From NCBI GenBank assembly GCA_963783105.1, contig CAWAMI010000007.1:434001-498000 (forward strand): a stretch of 64,000 nt of DNA, written 5' to 3'. The notes below the pieces were generated by a model, which had not been told where the DNA came from, did not search any database, and was given only the letters and a program-made list of their open reading frames with translations. A program made the translations under genes and the position numbers. Position 1 is the stretch's first letter, and each line of letters begins with the position of its first letter. Source of the stretch: JAVEDQ01 sp963783105 (GTDB taxonomy: Bacteria; Actinomycetota; Actinomycetes; Frankiales; Frankiaceae). Shown piece after piece: positions 1 through 9,193 of this stretch.

Positions 1-1191
1 ACTGGTCCGGCTACTCCCGCACCGTCGGGGACGTCTTCGGTGCGCCGCTGGCGATGGAGGGTCTCGCGGCCTTCTTCCTCGAATCGACGTTCCTCGGCCT
101 GTGGATCTTCGGCTGGAACAAGCTGTCCCCCCGGGTCCACCTGGTCACCATCTGGGCCGTCGCGATCGGTGGGGCCCTGTCCGCGCTGTTCATCATGGCC
201 GCCAACTCGTGGATGCAGCACCCGGTCGGCTACCGGATCGACGCGGCCACCGGCCGTCCGCAGCTCGACGACGTCTGGGCGCTGTTCACCAACCCGGTCT
301 TCTACTGGGGCTACTTCCACGTACTCATGGCGTCGCTCGTCACGGCCGCCGCCGTCATGCTCGGTATCTCGGCCTGGCACCTCCGGCGCAACTCGAGCCC
401 GGAGGTGTTCGGCAGGTCGGCCCGGCTCGCCGTCCTCGTGTTGTTGCCGGCGCTGGCGCTGGCGATGTTCTTCGGCGGTCGCCTGGGGGTCAACGAGACG
501 AAGTACCAGCCGGCGAAGGTCGCTGCGATGGAAGCGCAGTGGAACACCTGCCAGCCGTGCTCGTTCTCGGTCATCCAGATCGGCGGGGGCAATCAACGAC
601 CAGAACCCGACGAAGATCATCCAGGTGCCGCACCTGCTGTCGGTGCTCGCCACCTCGTCGTGGAACGGCAAGGTCGAGGGCCTCAACCAGATCCAGGCCC
701 AGTACGAGCAGCAGTACGGCCCCGGCAACTACCTGCCCAACGTCTTCATCCAGTACTGGTCGATGCGGGTGATGGCCTACGCGGCGGTGGGCCTGTTCCT
801 CCTCGCGGCATTCGGCGCGTGGCTGGTCTACCGGAAACGGCTGACCGAATCCCGCTGGTACCTCCGCCTCGTCATCTGGGCCACCGCGCTGCCCTTCGTG
901 ATGAACACGGCGGGCTGGCTGCTGACGGAGAACGGCCGGCAACCGTGGATCGTCCAGGGGCTCCAGCTCACCCGGGACGCGGTGTCGCCCTCGGTCAGCA
1001 CGGTCGAGGTCGCCTTCAGCCTCGCAGTCTTCTTCCTGCTCTACGCCGTCCTGGCGGTCATCGACCTCGTCCTCATGTTCCGGTTCGGCCGTCAGCAGCT
1101 GTCCGAGGACGTGCCCGCCCGGCCGGACGACGGGTCGGGGACCCCCGGCGACACCGAGCGGGAGGACGCCGAGCTCACCTTCAGCTATTGA
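1..1191 (+). pseudogene. cydA: Cytochrome bd oxidase subunit I, 5' truncated by window and frameshifted
   Basis: CydA carries the hemes and the quinol site of the membrane bd-type terminal oxidase. The frame entering the window reads WSGYSRTVGDVFGAPLAMEG, typical CydA, with several hydrophobic helices up to FSVIQIGG near base 584. The reading frame then shifts by one base. The correct sequence (INDQNPTKIIQVPHLLS, then a helix set ending in ELTFSY) continues in the next frame to the stop at 1189-1191. The shift lies in a run of five G at 585-589; removing one G restores a single frame. It could be a sequencing error or a real inactivating mutation. cydB follows after 53 bases, so the pair is surely one operon. 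Family assignment is very sure; functional state is uncertain. Confidence 0.85.
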
Positions 1192-1244
1192 CCCGTTCTC
1201 CCGCCGACAGAGGTCTCCCGGCCCAGGCAAGCGAGGTATCCGGC

Positions 1245-2318
1245 ATGACCCTCGTGACCTTCTGGTTCCTCGTGCTCGCCGTGTTGTGGACCGGCTTCTT
1301 CGTCCTCGAGGGCTTCGACTTCGGCGTCGGCATGCTGCACGGCGTCCTCGGCCGCGACGAGATCGAACGGCGGACGGCGATCAACACGATCGGTCCGCTC
1401 TGGGACGGCAACGAGGTCTGGCTGATCGTCGCGGCGGCCGGGATGTTCGCGGCCTTTCCGGACTGGTACGCGACGATGTTCTCCGGCTTCTACGTCGTGA
1501 TCGTCCTGCTGCTCGTCGCCCTGATCGTCCGTGGGGTCTCCTTCGAGTTCCGCGGCAAGGGACGCAGCGACCGCTGGCGTCGGACCTGGAGCGGCCTCAT
1601 GGCGGGAGGCAGTCTTGCCGCGCCCGTTCTGATCGGCATCGCCCTCGGCAACCTGCTGCACGGGGTTCCGATCAACGCGCAGCAGGAGTTCACCGGTCAT
1701 CTCTGGGATCTGCTCAACCCGTACTCGATCTTCGTCGGGCTGACGTTCGGCAGCCTGTGCCTGCTGCACGGCGCGACCTTCCTGACGTTGCGCACCACGG
1801 GCGAACTCCGGGCCCGTGCGGGGCACTTCGCCCGCCGCGTCGCCCCCGTCGTGGCGCTGATCGTTCTCGCCTTCGCGAGCTGGACCCACCACACCGCCGG
1901 CCACAGCTACGTCCCCGATGGCGTCGGCATCGCGCTGGTGCTCGTCGTCGCCTCCGCGGCGCTCGCCATCGCGGCCGGGCGGGAGGCGCTGGCGTTCGCC
2001 GCCACGATGGTGGGGACCGGGCTGTGCGTCGTCGCCCTGTTCGTCGACCTCTATCCCCGGGTCATGGTCTCCAGCACCAGCCCGGCCTTCGACCTGACCA
2101 TCGACAACGCGTCGGCCGGGTCCTACGCCCTGAAGGTGCTCACGGTCATCGCCTGCGTGCTGCTGCCGCCGGTGCTCGCGTACACCGCGTGGACCTACTA
2201 CGTGTTCCGCCGTCGGATCACTCCTGCGGATCTGGGGGTTCCCGAGCAGCGGAAGGGATCGCCGTCCGACCAGGACGCGGGCGGTGGCGTCCGTTCCGGC
2301 TCCTCGACGGCCGACTGA
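1245..2318 (+). CDS. cydB: Cytochrome bd ubiquinol oxidase subunit II
   Basis: This is the second subunit of the cytochrome bd quinol oxidase in the plasma membrane, 357 residues, a usual size. It starts MTLVTFWFLVLAVLWTGFF and has the family signature FVLEGFDFGVGML followed by NTIGPLWDGNEVWLI, then repeated hydrophobic helices to about residue 330. The C-terminus is a short charged tail. ATG 1245 is chosen because the family N-terminus begins here. The same reading frame is open upstream only because the frameshifted cydA runs into it; there is no real fusion. The antiporter gene begins close behind, so cotranscription is likely. No cydCD maturation genes are present in the window. Confidence 0.95.
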   Translation: MTLVTFWFLVLAVLWTGFFVLEGFDFGVGMLHGVLGRDEIERRTAINTIGPLWDGNEVWLIVAAAGMFAAFPDWYATMFSGFYVVIVLLLVALIVRGVSFEFRGKGRSDRWRRTWSGLMAGGSLAAPVLIGIALGNLLHGVPINAQQEFTGHLWDLLNPYSIFVGLTFGSLCLLHGATFLTLRTTGELRARAGHFARRVAPVVALIVLAFASWTHHTAGHSYVPDGVGIALVLVVASAALAIAAGREALAFAATMVGTGLCVVALFVDLYPRVMVSSTSPAFDLTIDNASAGSYALKVLTVIACVLLPPVLAYTAWTYYVFRRRITPADLGVPEQRKGSPSDQDAGGGVRSGSSTAD

Positions 2319-2334
2319 CCCCGGACGGCGATCG

Positions 2335-4140
2335 TTGCTGACCACCGATCAGATCCTCTACGGGATCGGGCTGACGGTCGCCCTCGCCGTCGGCTCGCAG
2401 GTCCTCGCGTCCCGGCTCAGGATCCCCGCGATCCTCGTGCTGCTCCCGGTCGGGTTCACGGCCGGAGCCCTCACCGACGACGTCGACCCGCACCGGCTGC
2501 TCGGCCCGGCCTTTCCGGAGATGGTCTCGCTGGCCGTCGCCCTGATCCTCTACGACGCGGGCGTGGCGCTCGACATGCGGCAGTTGTCCGGTTCCGCCCG
2601 CCGCAGCGTGCGCCGCCTGATCCTGCTCGGCGTCGTCACCACCGTCGTCGCCACCGCCCTCGCCGGTCTCGGGTTCCTCGGGCTGTCCGGCCAGTCCGCC
2701 TTGATGCTCGGCGTCATCCTCGTCGTCTCGGGTCCGACCGTGGTCGAGCCGCTCCTGCGCTTCGTCCGGCCGGTCGAAAGTCTGCAGCGGCTCCTGACCT
2801 GGGAGGGCTCGCTCATCGACCCGGTCGGCGGCGTGCTCGGCGCACTCGTCTTCCACGCCCTCACGGCCACCAGCCGGCACGGCCTCGCCGAGGGCAGCGG
2901 ACGCTTCGGCGGCAGCCTGCTCGTCGGGTTGGCCGGCGGTGCACTCGGCGCGGCCGTGCTGTGGCTGCTGTTGACGAAGCTGCGCCTCGACGAGGCGATC
3001 GGGACCGCCGCCCAGCTGGCCACCGTGGTCGCCGTCGCGGCCGCGTGCGATGCCCTGCGGGACGACACCGGCCTCATCGCGGCCATCGTCGTCGGGCTCG
3101 TGGTCGGCAACTCCAAGGCGTTCGACGTGCCGACCCGTCAGCCCTTCTTCGAGACCCTGATCCAGCTGATCCTGGGCCTGCTGTTCGTCTCGATCTCCGC
3201 GACCGTCACCCCCGATTCGCTGCACGATCTCGTCCTGCCGACGCTCGGACTGCTCGCGGTGCTGGCCTTGCTGGCCCGTCCCCTCGCCGCGTGGCTCGCG
3301 ACGGTCGGCACCGGACTGAGCCGCGGCGAGCGCCTGTTCGTCGGCTGGATGGCGCCCCGGGGCATCGTGGCGGCGGCGACCGCCTCGACCTTCTCCGCCG
3401 GGCTCGTCGACGCCGGCGTCGGCGGCAGCGAGAAGATCCTGCCGATCACATTCCTGATCATCGTGGGAACCGTTGCCCTGTACGGGCTCACCGCAGCGCA
3501 GGTGGCCCGCCGGCTCGGTGTGGTCCGGAGTGCCCGCGCTCGTCCGCTGCTCGTAGGCGACGACGCCTGGGCGGTGGATCTCGGCATCGTCCTGCGCGCG
3601 GCCGGGCTGGACGTCCTGCTCTGGGCGGCGGAGGAGCCGATTCGGGAGCGGGCTCGGGCGGCCGGGCTCGAGGTGCCGCCCGGCGAGCTCCTGGCGGCGG
3701 CGGCCGGACGCCGGGCGCAGCTCGAGGGCATCACCGCAGTCTTTCTGCTCACCGAATCCGACGACTTCAACGCGCTCGCCTCGACGGTGCTACGCCCCAC
3801 GGTCGACGGACCCGTCCACCGCCTCCGGCCGGAGCGATCGGAGCACGGGGTGGTGTCGCCCTACACCGCCGGGCAGCTGCTGTTCGCGCCGAGCCTCACC
3901 CGCGACCGCATCCTCGACCGCTACGCGGACGGGGCCCGGGTCGTCCTCGACGGACGGGGAGAGCTGCCACCGCAGCACGACCTGCTCTTCGTCGTCCGTG
4001 CCGACGGCCGCCTGATCGCCGCCGAGGAGCAGCCCGTCCCGCCGGAACCCGGTGACCGCTCGGTGTTGCTGGGCCCGGGCGTCACGCAACCTCGGCGGGA
4101 GGACTCCGCGACCGCGGATGCCCGTGTGCGCGGTGCCTGA
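2335..4140 (+). CDS. Cation:proton antiporter (CPA1-type) with C-terminal nucleotide-binding-like domain
   Basis: About 601 residues. The first 400 residues form roughly 12 hydrophobic segments typical of sodium/proton exchangers, with the acidic membrane motifs LILYDAGVALDM and LTWEGSLIDPVGG. Residues 410-570 are soluble and resemble a TrkA-N/RCK-like regulatory domain (ARPLLVGDDAWAVDLGIVL, then FLLTESDDFNALAS). The protein probably exchanges Na+ or K+ for protons at the plasma membrane. I prefer TTG 2335, which starts at LLTTDQILYGIGL, the family N-terminus. An ATG at 2284 lies inside cydB and would add a low-complexity leader. The gene directly follows cydB and may share its transcript. 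Ion specificity cannot be read from the sequence. Confidence 0.85.
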   Translation: MLTTDQILYGIGLTVALAVGSQVLASRLRIPAILVLLPVGFTAGALTDDVDPHRLLGPAFPEMVSLAVALILYDAGVALDMRQLSGSARRSVRRLILLGVVTTVVATALAGLGFLGLSGQSALMLGVILVVSGPTVVEPLLRFVRPVESLQRLLTWEGSLIDPVGGVLGALVFHALTATSRHGLAEGSGRFGGSLLVGLAGGALGAAVLWLLLTKLRLDEAIGTAAQLATVVAVAAACDALRDDTGLIAAIVVGLVVGNSKAFDVPTRQPFFETLIQLILGLLFVSISATVTPDSLHDLVLPTLGLLAVLALLARPLAAWLATVGTGLSRGERLFVGWMAPRGIVAAATASTFSAGLVDAGVGGSEKILPITFLIIVGTVALYGLTAAQVARRLGVVRSARARPLLVGDDAWAVDLGIVLRAAGLDVLLWAAEEPIRERARAAGLEVPPGELLAAAAGRRAQLEGITAVFLLTESDDFNALASTVLRPTVDGPVHRLRPERSEHGVVSPYTAGQLLFAPSLTRDRILDRYADGARVVLDGRGELPPQHDLLFVVRADGRLIAAEEQPVPPEPGDRSVLLGPGVTQPRREDSATADARVRGA

Positions 4141-4204
4141 GGCCGCCCGATGCGGGGCCGCCGCCGTGACCGGCGTCGGCCCCGCCTCGGGGTTCCGGGT
4201 CCGA

Positions 4205-4939
4205 TCAGACCCGCCGGCCCACCAGCGCGCCGATGCTGCCGACCGCACGGTTCACGGCCGTCTGCGTCGACCCCTGCGTCGCGGCGTAGGTGATGACGAG
4301 GGTGTCGTCGTACTGCGCGATGAACTGGGTGAGCGCGATGTCGTTGCCGTCCGCCGTCAACTGGCTCTGGACGACGGTGTTGTTGGTCTTCAGCTCGTCG
4401 ACCGTGGTGGGGCCTTCCTTCGGGGAGAAGGTGACGTCGTCGCCGTCGTTGAGCACGGAGGGGTAGGAACCGCCGTCGCAGTCGCGGACGGCGGTGCGGA
4501 ACTCCTCGAGCGCGTTCTCGGCCTCGTCGGCCGAGCCGTAGCGGACCACCTCGTTGAAGACGGCACCGTTCTGGGGCGAGGTGAAGCCCGCGACGACGGC
4601 GTAGCGCTCGACCCGCGAGCCCTCCTGGCGGAAGGTGCCGCCGCAGTAGTCGAACGTCGGGGTCGACAGGTCGTCCGGCTTCGGCGCCGGCTCGACCCCG
4701 TCGGAGTCCAGCTCGAGGTCGGTCCGGGCGACGTCGGACTGCTTCATGACGATGCCCTCGAGGTCGCCGGACGACGAGGGCTTCGCGCTCGGGCTCGGGC
4801 TGGCCGAGGGAGAGGCGCTGGTCGTCGCGGGGGCGGGGGAGGCCGACGCCTGCGGCGGGTTGGAGTCGTCGCCGCCACAGGCGGTGAGCCCGAACAACAG
4901 CGTGCCTGCTGCGACGGCACCAAGGATCTTGCGCTGCAC
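4205..4939 (-). CDS. Secreted lipoprotein with PknH-like sensor-type domain
   Basis: 244 residues. The N-terminus MQRKILGAVAAGTLLFGLTAC is a lipoprotein signal with lipobox LTAC, followed by a disordered Ala/Ser/Pro linker (residues 25-58). The remaining domain (from DLEGIVMKQSDVARTDLELD) contains GFTSPQNGAVFNEVVRYGSA and a late VITYAATQGS strand. This resembles the extracellular PknH-like domain found in many actinobacterial lipoproteins. It is predicted to sit outside the membrane, anchored by diacylglycerol on the Cys. It converges on the antiporter and has no obvious operon partner. Ligand and role are unknown. Confidence is high for a lipoprotein and moderate for the domain name. Confidence 0.8.
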   Translation of the reverse strand: MQRKILGAVAAGTLLFGLTACGGDDSNPPQASASPAPATTSASPSASPSPSAKPSSSGDLEGIVMKQSDVARTDLELDSDGVEPAPKPDDLSTPTFDYCGGTFRQEGSRVERYAVVAGFTSPQNGAVFNEVVRYGSADEAENALEEFRTAVRDCDGGSYPSVLNDGDDVTFSPKEGPTTVDELKTNNTVVQSQLTADGNDIALTQFIAQYDDTLVITYAATQGSTQTAVNRAVGSIGALVGRRV

Positions 4940-5118
4940 ATGTACTCCAGTGCTGGTCAGGATGTGAAGTTGGTACGTCTACTCAATAGCTCGGAACCTC
5001 ACCCGAAGATCAGCAAAACGACAGCATTGTGCTGCTGTGGTGAGAACGGAGCAGGCCGGACCGGTCCGAGTGGCCGGGGACTCTGGGCCGACCGGCGGAA
5101 CGTCGCCGGTCAGCACGG

Positions 5119-6336
5119 CTAGCGGGTTTCCTGCCGCGGGGTCGGCAAGGTCGCTGTAGCGACCGACGCGCGCACGTCCCCGCCTATGTCCCGACCGCTG
5201 TCCCCGAACTCCGCCACGAACTCGCCGATCGGTCGGGTGAACCACTGCGCGCGCTCGGCGATGAGCTCGTCCGGCCAGTTCCACCACGCGATGCGCAGCA
5301 GCTGCTCGACGACCGGCGGGCTGAATCGGTAGCGCACGACCGACGCCGGGTGGCCCATCACGACCGCGTAGGCCGGAACGTCCGCCAGGACGACCGCACC
5401 GGCGCCGACCACCGCACCGTGCCCGATGCTGACGCCTCCCAGCACCTTGGCGCCGACGCCGATCCAGACGTCGTTGCCGATCGTGAGCGGTCGGCTGAAG
5501 CGGCTGCGCTGGAGGTTGATCGGCACGACGCCGGGGTCAGGCCGTATCGCCTCCGAGAGCGGGAAGGTCGTCGCGGTCTCGGGGTGATGTCCGCCAGCGA
5601 ACCGCGTCAGCCGGGTGGGGACCGGGCGGCCGGCGTCGTCCAGCAGGCGCGCGCCGGTCGCGCCGTGGTTCGCGATCAGCACCTCCCAGGAGATGGAGCA
5701 GAAGGCGCCGATGGCGATCTCGGTGTAGTGGAAGGCCCGGAGCACCGCCGTCGGCTGGGCGATGGTGTGCCGGCCGACGGTGATGCGGCTGGGCTCGGGG
5801 GAGTAGATCGTCGCATCCATCCCGAGCGGGCCGTCGATGTGCGGCACGTCGTCCATGCTCAACGGCCGGCGGCCCTCGGCCTTGAGGGCGTTCCACAGCT
5901 GCTCGAAGCAGCCGCCGGTGCGCGGGTCGCGCGCCTGCCAGCCCTCAGCGACCTCGCGCAGGGTGGCGCCGGCCAGCAGGCAGTGCCCCATCCCGAAGGT
6001 GGCGTCGGCCGCATGCAGCCCGTGACGCAGCCGCAGCAGCATGGTGGAAGTCGGCGGAGTCAGCACCTCGGTCAGCCAGACCTCGTCGTGTTCGGCGTTG
6101 GCGGCGCCGGCGAGCCAGAGGCCGAGCTGGGTGCTGCCGACCGAGGCCTCGACCAGCCGGGCGCCGTAGACGGCGTGCGCCAGGCCGAGCGTCTCCCCGT
6201 CGTTCTCGCGCACCGCGATCACGAGGTCGGCCGGGTCGCCGACGATCGTCAGTTCGTCGAGCAGCGGCGTCAGCCGGTCCAGCGCGTCGAGCAGGCAGGC
6301 GGCGCCGTCGGAGGCCGCCAGGACGATGCTGGTCAT
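5119..6336 (-). CDS. Hexapeptide-repeat (CatB-type) acyltransferase with novel N-terminal region
   Basis: 405 residues. The second half (about 190-380) is a left-handed beta-helix acyltransferase of the CatB/xenobiotic type: SRPLTIGNDVWIGVGAKVLG, then IGHGAVVGAGAVVLADVPAY, and the closing segment RIAWWNWPDELIAER. The first 180 residues (MTSIVLAASDGAACLLDALD onward) are not part of that fold and I do not recognise them. The start ATG 6336 overlaps the stop of the upstream ligase gene (TCAT on the plus strand), so the two are translationally coupled. By context it probably moves an acyl group activated by the ligase and held on the carrier protein onto an unknown acceptor such as a sugar or amine. 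The fold is clear; the substrate is inference. Confidence 0.85.
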   Translation of the reverse strand: MTSIVLAASDGAACLLDALDRLTPLLDELTIVGDPADLVIAVRENDGETLGLAHAVYGARLVEASVGSTQLGLWLAGAANAEHDEVWLTEVLTPPTSTMLLRLRHGLHAADATFGMGHCLLAGATLREVAEGWQARDPRTGGCFEQLWNALKAEGRRPLSMDDVPHIDGPLGMDATIYSPEPSRITVGRHTIAQPTAVLRAFHYTEIAIGAFCSISWEVLIANHGATGARLLDDAGRPVPTRLTRFAGGHHPETATTFPLSEAIRPDPGVVPINLQRSRFSRPLTIGNDVWIGVGAKVLGGVSIGHGAVVGAGAVVLADVPAYAVVMGHPASVVRYRFSPPVVEQLLRIAWWNWPDELIAERAQWFTRPIGEFVAEFGDSGRDIGGDVRASVATATLPTPRQETR

Positions 6337-7979
6337 GCGTCTACCTTGGGGGCGCGGAGGTCGGTACCGCTCGCCTGGGCCCGGATCGCCGACTGCTGCC
6401 GGCGCCACTTGGCGGCGCTCTGCGAGCGGGAGATCTTGCCGGACGAGCTCTTCACGAGCCAGGTCGGTTCCACGAGCGCGAAGTGCACGCCGGTGAGGTT
6501 CAGCGCCGCCGAGAGCGTGCTCAGCACGGCCGCCCGGTCGACCGGCTGGGCCCGGTCCGGTTCCGCGAGCACCGTGACCCGCTCGGTCTGCAACCGCTCG
6601 TCGAAGGTGCCGAACGCGGCGACGCGTCCGCCGCGGACGCCCGGCATCGCGCCGACGAGGGCCTCGATGTCGTCGGGGACGACGTTGTGCCCGGCGGCGA
6701 TGATGAGGTCCTTCGACCGGCCCCGCACGTAGAAGCCGCCGTTGTGCCGCATGCCGAGGTCCCCGGTGCGGTACCAGCCCCCGACGAACGTGGCCCTTGT
6801 CGCGTCCGGGTTGCCGGCGTAGCCGCTGGCGAGGAACGGGGCCTGCACCCACAACTCGCCGACGTCGCCGTCCGAGCACACCACGCCGTCCGGGGTCCGG
6901 GCCTCGAGGTGAACGCCCGGCAGGGGCTCGCCGACGCTGATGAGCGGGTCCGAGCCGTCCGCCGTCGCAAGCAGGCCCGAGCGCTGGCTGTCCGGCTGGT
7001 GCGTCAGCGCGAACGTCGTCTCCGCCATGGCGTAGCAGCCGGTCAAGACGTCCTCGGCCAGCCCGGCGGAGGCGAAGCGGCTGAGGAACGCGGCCTGGGC
7101 TCGATGCGTGACCGGTTCGGCGCAGTTGACCAGCAGCCGCAGGCTGCACAGGTCGAGGTCCGCGACGGCGGCGGGACGGACCCGTTCGGCGAGGAACTGG
7201 TAGGCGAAGTTCGGGTGCCAGCCGAGCGTCGCGCGGTAGCGCGTTACGGCCCGCAGATAGCGGATCGGTGCCGCCGCGAAATCGAGCGGCTCGAGCATGC
7301 GGGCCGATATGCCTGCGGCCAGGGGGAGCAGCAGCGCGGTGACCAGGCCCATGTCGTGGTACAGCGGGAGCCAGCTGACGACGCTGTCGCCGGAGGTGAC
7401 GCCGAGCGCTGCAGCGTAGGCGTAGAGCTGCCGGGCGGCGGCGGTCACGGAGATCGCCACGCCCTTCTTGTGACCGGTGGTCCCGGACGAGAACTGGAGG
7501 AAGGCGGTGTCCGCGGGCGGATGCAGCGGCGTCGGTTGGTTCGCGTCCTGTAGGAGCTGCAGCGACCATGTCCGCGCCACGCGCCCCGGGTGGCCGCCGA
7601 GCAACTCTGGTCGATCGGTGAGCACCAGGTCGGGAGCGACCGACGCGAGGGTCGCGGTGAGGTTGGCGGCGAACCAGGCAGGGTCCTGCTTACGGGTCGG
7701 CGGAGTGAGGATGGCTGGGATCAGCCCGCCGGCCAACGCGGCGAGGAAGTGCAGGGCCTGGGTCTGCTGATCGCCCGCGAGGACGGCGACGACGGCGCCC
7801 TTCCGGCCGGCGGTCTCCCTGAGTCGGAGCCCCATCCGTTCGACCGTCGGGACGAGTTCGGCGACGGACCACCCTCGGCAGGCGCCCTCGGTGTCGAGGA
7901 ACCCGAGCGCGAGCCGCTCGTCGGCGCTCCGGCCGACGGTCAGGTGCTCCCAGAGTTGGCGGGGAGCCGAGGGGATCAC
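6333..7979 (-). CDS. AMP-dependent acyl ligase (fatty-acyl-AMP ligase/FadD-like)
   Basis: 548 residues of the ANL adenylating superfamily. The phosphate loop FLQFSSGTTGHKKGV is near residue 160, WLPLYHDMGLV lies near 205, GCYAMAETTFALTH near 320, the hinge GWYRTGDLG near 415, and the C-terminal lysine motif is SSSGKISRSQSA. The LYHDMGL pattern is typical of fatty-acyl-AMP ligases, which load a carrier protein rather than CoA. It uses GTG 7979, overlapping the TGA of the carrier gene upstream, and its own stop overlaps the acyltransferase start. Three overlapping genes imply one transcript and one pathway. The acyl substrate cannot be deduced. Confidence 0.9.
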   Translation of the reverse strand: MIPSAPRQLWEHLTVGRSADERLALGFLDTEGACRGWSVAELVPTVERMGLRLRETAGRKGAVVAVLAGDQQTQALHFLAALAGGLIPAILTPPTRKQDPAWFAANLTATLASVAPDLVLTDRPELLGGHPGRVARTWSLQLLQDANQPTPLHPPADTAFLQFSSGTTGHKKGVAISVTAAARQLYAYAAALGVTSGDSVVSWLPLYHDMGLVTALLLPLAAGISARMLEPLDFAAAPIRYLRAVTRYRATLGWHPNFAYQFLAERVRPAAVADLDLCSLRLLVNCAEPVTHRAQAAFLSRFASAGLAEDVLTGCYAMAETTFALTHQPDSQRSGLLATADGSDPLISVGEPLPGVHLEARTPDGVVCSDGDVGELWVQAPFLASGYAGNPDATRATFVGGWYRTGDLGMRHNGGFYVRGRSKDLIIAAGHNVVPDDIEALVGAMPGVRGGRVAAFGTFDERLQTERVTVLAEPDRAQPVDRAAVLSTLSAALNLTGVHFALVEPTWLVKSSSGKISRSQSAAKWRRQQSAIRAQASGTDLRAPKVDA

Positions 7980-8236
7980 CTGCTGCGGGTGAAGGCCGCG
8001 GTGAGCTGACGAACGGTGTCGCCGTTGTCAAAGCCGAGGTCGGCCGGGTCGAAGGTGGCGCCGAACGCCTCCTCACACCGGGTCTGCAGTTCGACGAGCG
8101 AGAGGCTGGAGAGCAGTCCGGTGGTGAGCAACGGACTGTCTACGTCGATCTCGGCGGCGATCGCGACGCCGAAGTCGGCCTCGACCAGGTCGCGAACGAC
8201 GTCCAAGAGCTCGGTGGCGGTCACGGCAATGGGCAC
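7976..8236 (-). CDS. Acyl carrier protein-like protein
   Basis: 86 residues, the size of a stand-alone acyl carrier protein. It has the helix pattern of the family and the phosphopantetheine attachment region LLTTGLLSSLSLVELQTRCE; the serine before LSLVEL is the likely attachment site. The usual DSL reads SSL, as in some D-alanyl or amino-acyl carrier proteins. It is the first gene of the overlapping set and would present the acyl group made by the adenylating ligase next to it. An upstream ATG is not evident. The divergent 200-base region 8237-8438 probably holds the promoter. Confidence 0.85.
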   Translation of the reverse strand: MPIAVTATELLDVVRDLVEADFGVAIAAEIDVDSPLLTTGLLSSLSLVELQTRCEEAFGATFDPADLGFDNGDTVRQLTAAFTRSR

Positions 8237-8438
8237 GTCGGCCTCCTCGACGGACTAACGCCCTGGCCTCTCAGGACTTGTCGACTCCTATCGCCGCCGG
8301 CGTGACAGATGTGAGGCGGGCGCCGTGCTCGTCGCAGTGACCCCCCGCCACCCGCGACGTGTGGGAGGCCGTTGGTTGGGGAATACCGCAACCCCGCTCT
8401 GATCCCAGCTGTGCGGGCCGCAGCCATAGGAGGCTCGC

Positions 8439-8594
8439 ATGATCACGGTTGGTCTCATCTGCTTGATTCTCGGACTCATCTTCGGCGTGTGGATCCTGTG
8501 GGCCATCGGCGTCGTGCTGCTGGTCATCGGGCTCATCCTCGCGCTGATGGGGGCCATGGGTCGCGCCGTCGGCGGCCGGCGGCACTACTACTGA
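8439..8594 (+). CDS. Small hydrophobic DUF6131-type membrane protein
   Basis: 51 residues, too short for most gene callers. It begins MITVGLICLILGLIFGVWIL, is almost entirely hydrophobic for 42 residues (two short helices) and ends GRAVGGRRHYY. The layout and the GRAVGGRRHY tail match the DUF6131 family of tiny actinobacterial membrane proteins. A good ribosome site (AGGAGG) lies 7 bases before ATG 8439. The function of the family is unknown. It is read divergently from the carrier protein gene. Confidence 0.8.
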   Translation: MITVGLICLILGLIFGVWILWAIGVVLLVIGLILALMGAMGRAVGGRRHYY

Positions 8595-8755
8595 CCCCTG
8601 GGCGCTCCCGCCCGATCAGCTCGGCGGCAGGGGGTTCGCAGGGCGGAATACGGCTGATAGCGTCGGATTTCGGCTGAGCCAGCAGCTCATCTGTGGGATG
8701 CGGGCTCGTGTCGCATCGGGCTCGCGCAACTCCGTGACGTGACCGGAGGCAGCCG

Positions 8756-8935
8756 ATGAAGGAGCGGAACGACGTCCTGAGCAGCCTGTTGGGCGGACTG
8801 CCGGACAACGACCAGGTCGATGTCCTCGAGTCCATCCGCGACGCGCAGGACGACCAACTCGAACGCAAGCGGCACCCCCGGCGCCGTCGGCATCGCGACG
8901 CCGACGGGAAGCTGGTTCCACCGCCCCGCGACTGA
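8756..8935 (+). CDS. Small charged hypothetical protein
   Basis: 59 residues starting MKERNDVLSSLLGGLPDNDQ, with a helix-prone acidic/basic middle and an arginine-rich stretch (HPRRRRHRDAD) before PPPRD. A GGAGGC ribosome site precedes ATG 8756 by a suitable distance. Nothing in it matches a family I know. The coding call rests on the ribosome site and the balanced composition of the first 40 residues. Confidence 0.45.
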   Translation: MKERNDVLSSLLGGLPDNDQVDVLESIRDAQDDQLERKRHPRRRRHRDADGKLVPPPRD

Positions 8936-9193
8936 CGGCTCAGAACGCCTCGGAGACGGCTCGGTGCCGGTTCCGCCCGCGGTGCGTCACCAGCGAGCCA
9001 CGGACTCCGCGTGCGTTCCCCAGCCCCCGCTGTGCTGGGTGAAGGCACCGCGCTGCGGCACGGGCTCCCGCCACCACCCCGCGACCCGGCGCACGGCTGT
9101 CCGTACGCGTTGAGCCGGAGGAGGGGTTTGCTTCGCCAAAGGGCTCACGACGGAAGTGAACGCCTTCGGCGGCCCGGCGTCTTCCCCTCGTGA

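Noticed and set aside
54..2318. One long 754-residue protein covering cydA and cydB
   Set aside because: The middle part after base 590 is not protein-like; the frame is open by chance between the frameshift in cydA and the true cydB start.
5119..7569. 816-residue version of the acyltransferase
   Set aside because: The extra N-terminal part is the wrong frame of the ligase gene; the overlap start at 6336 fits the family and the coupling.
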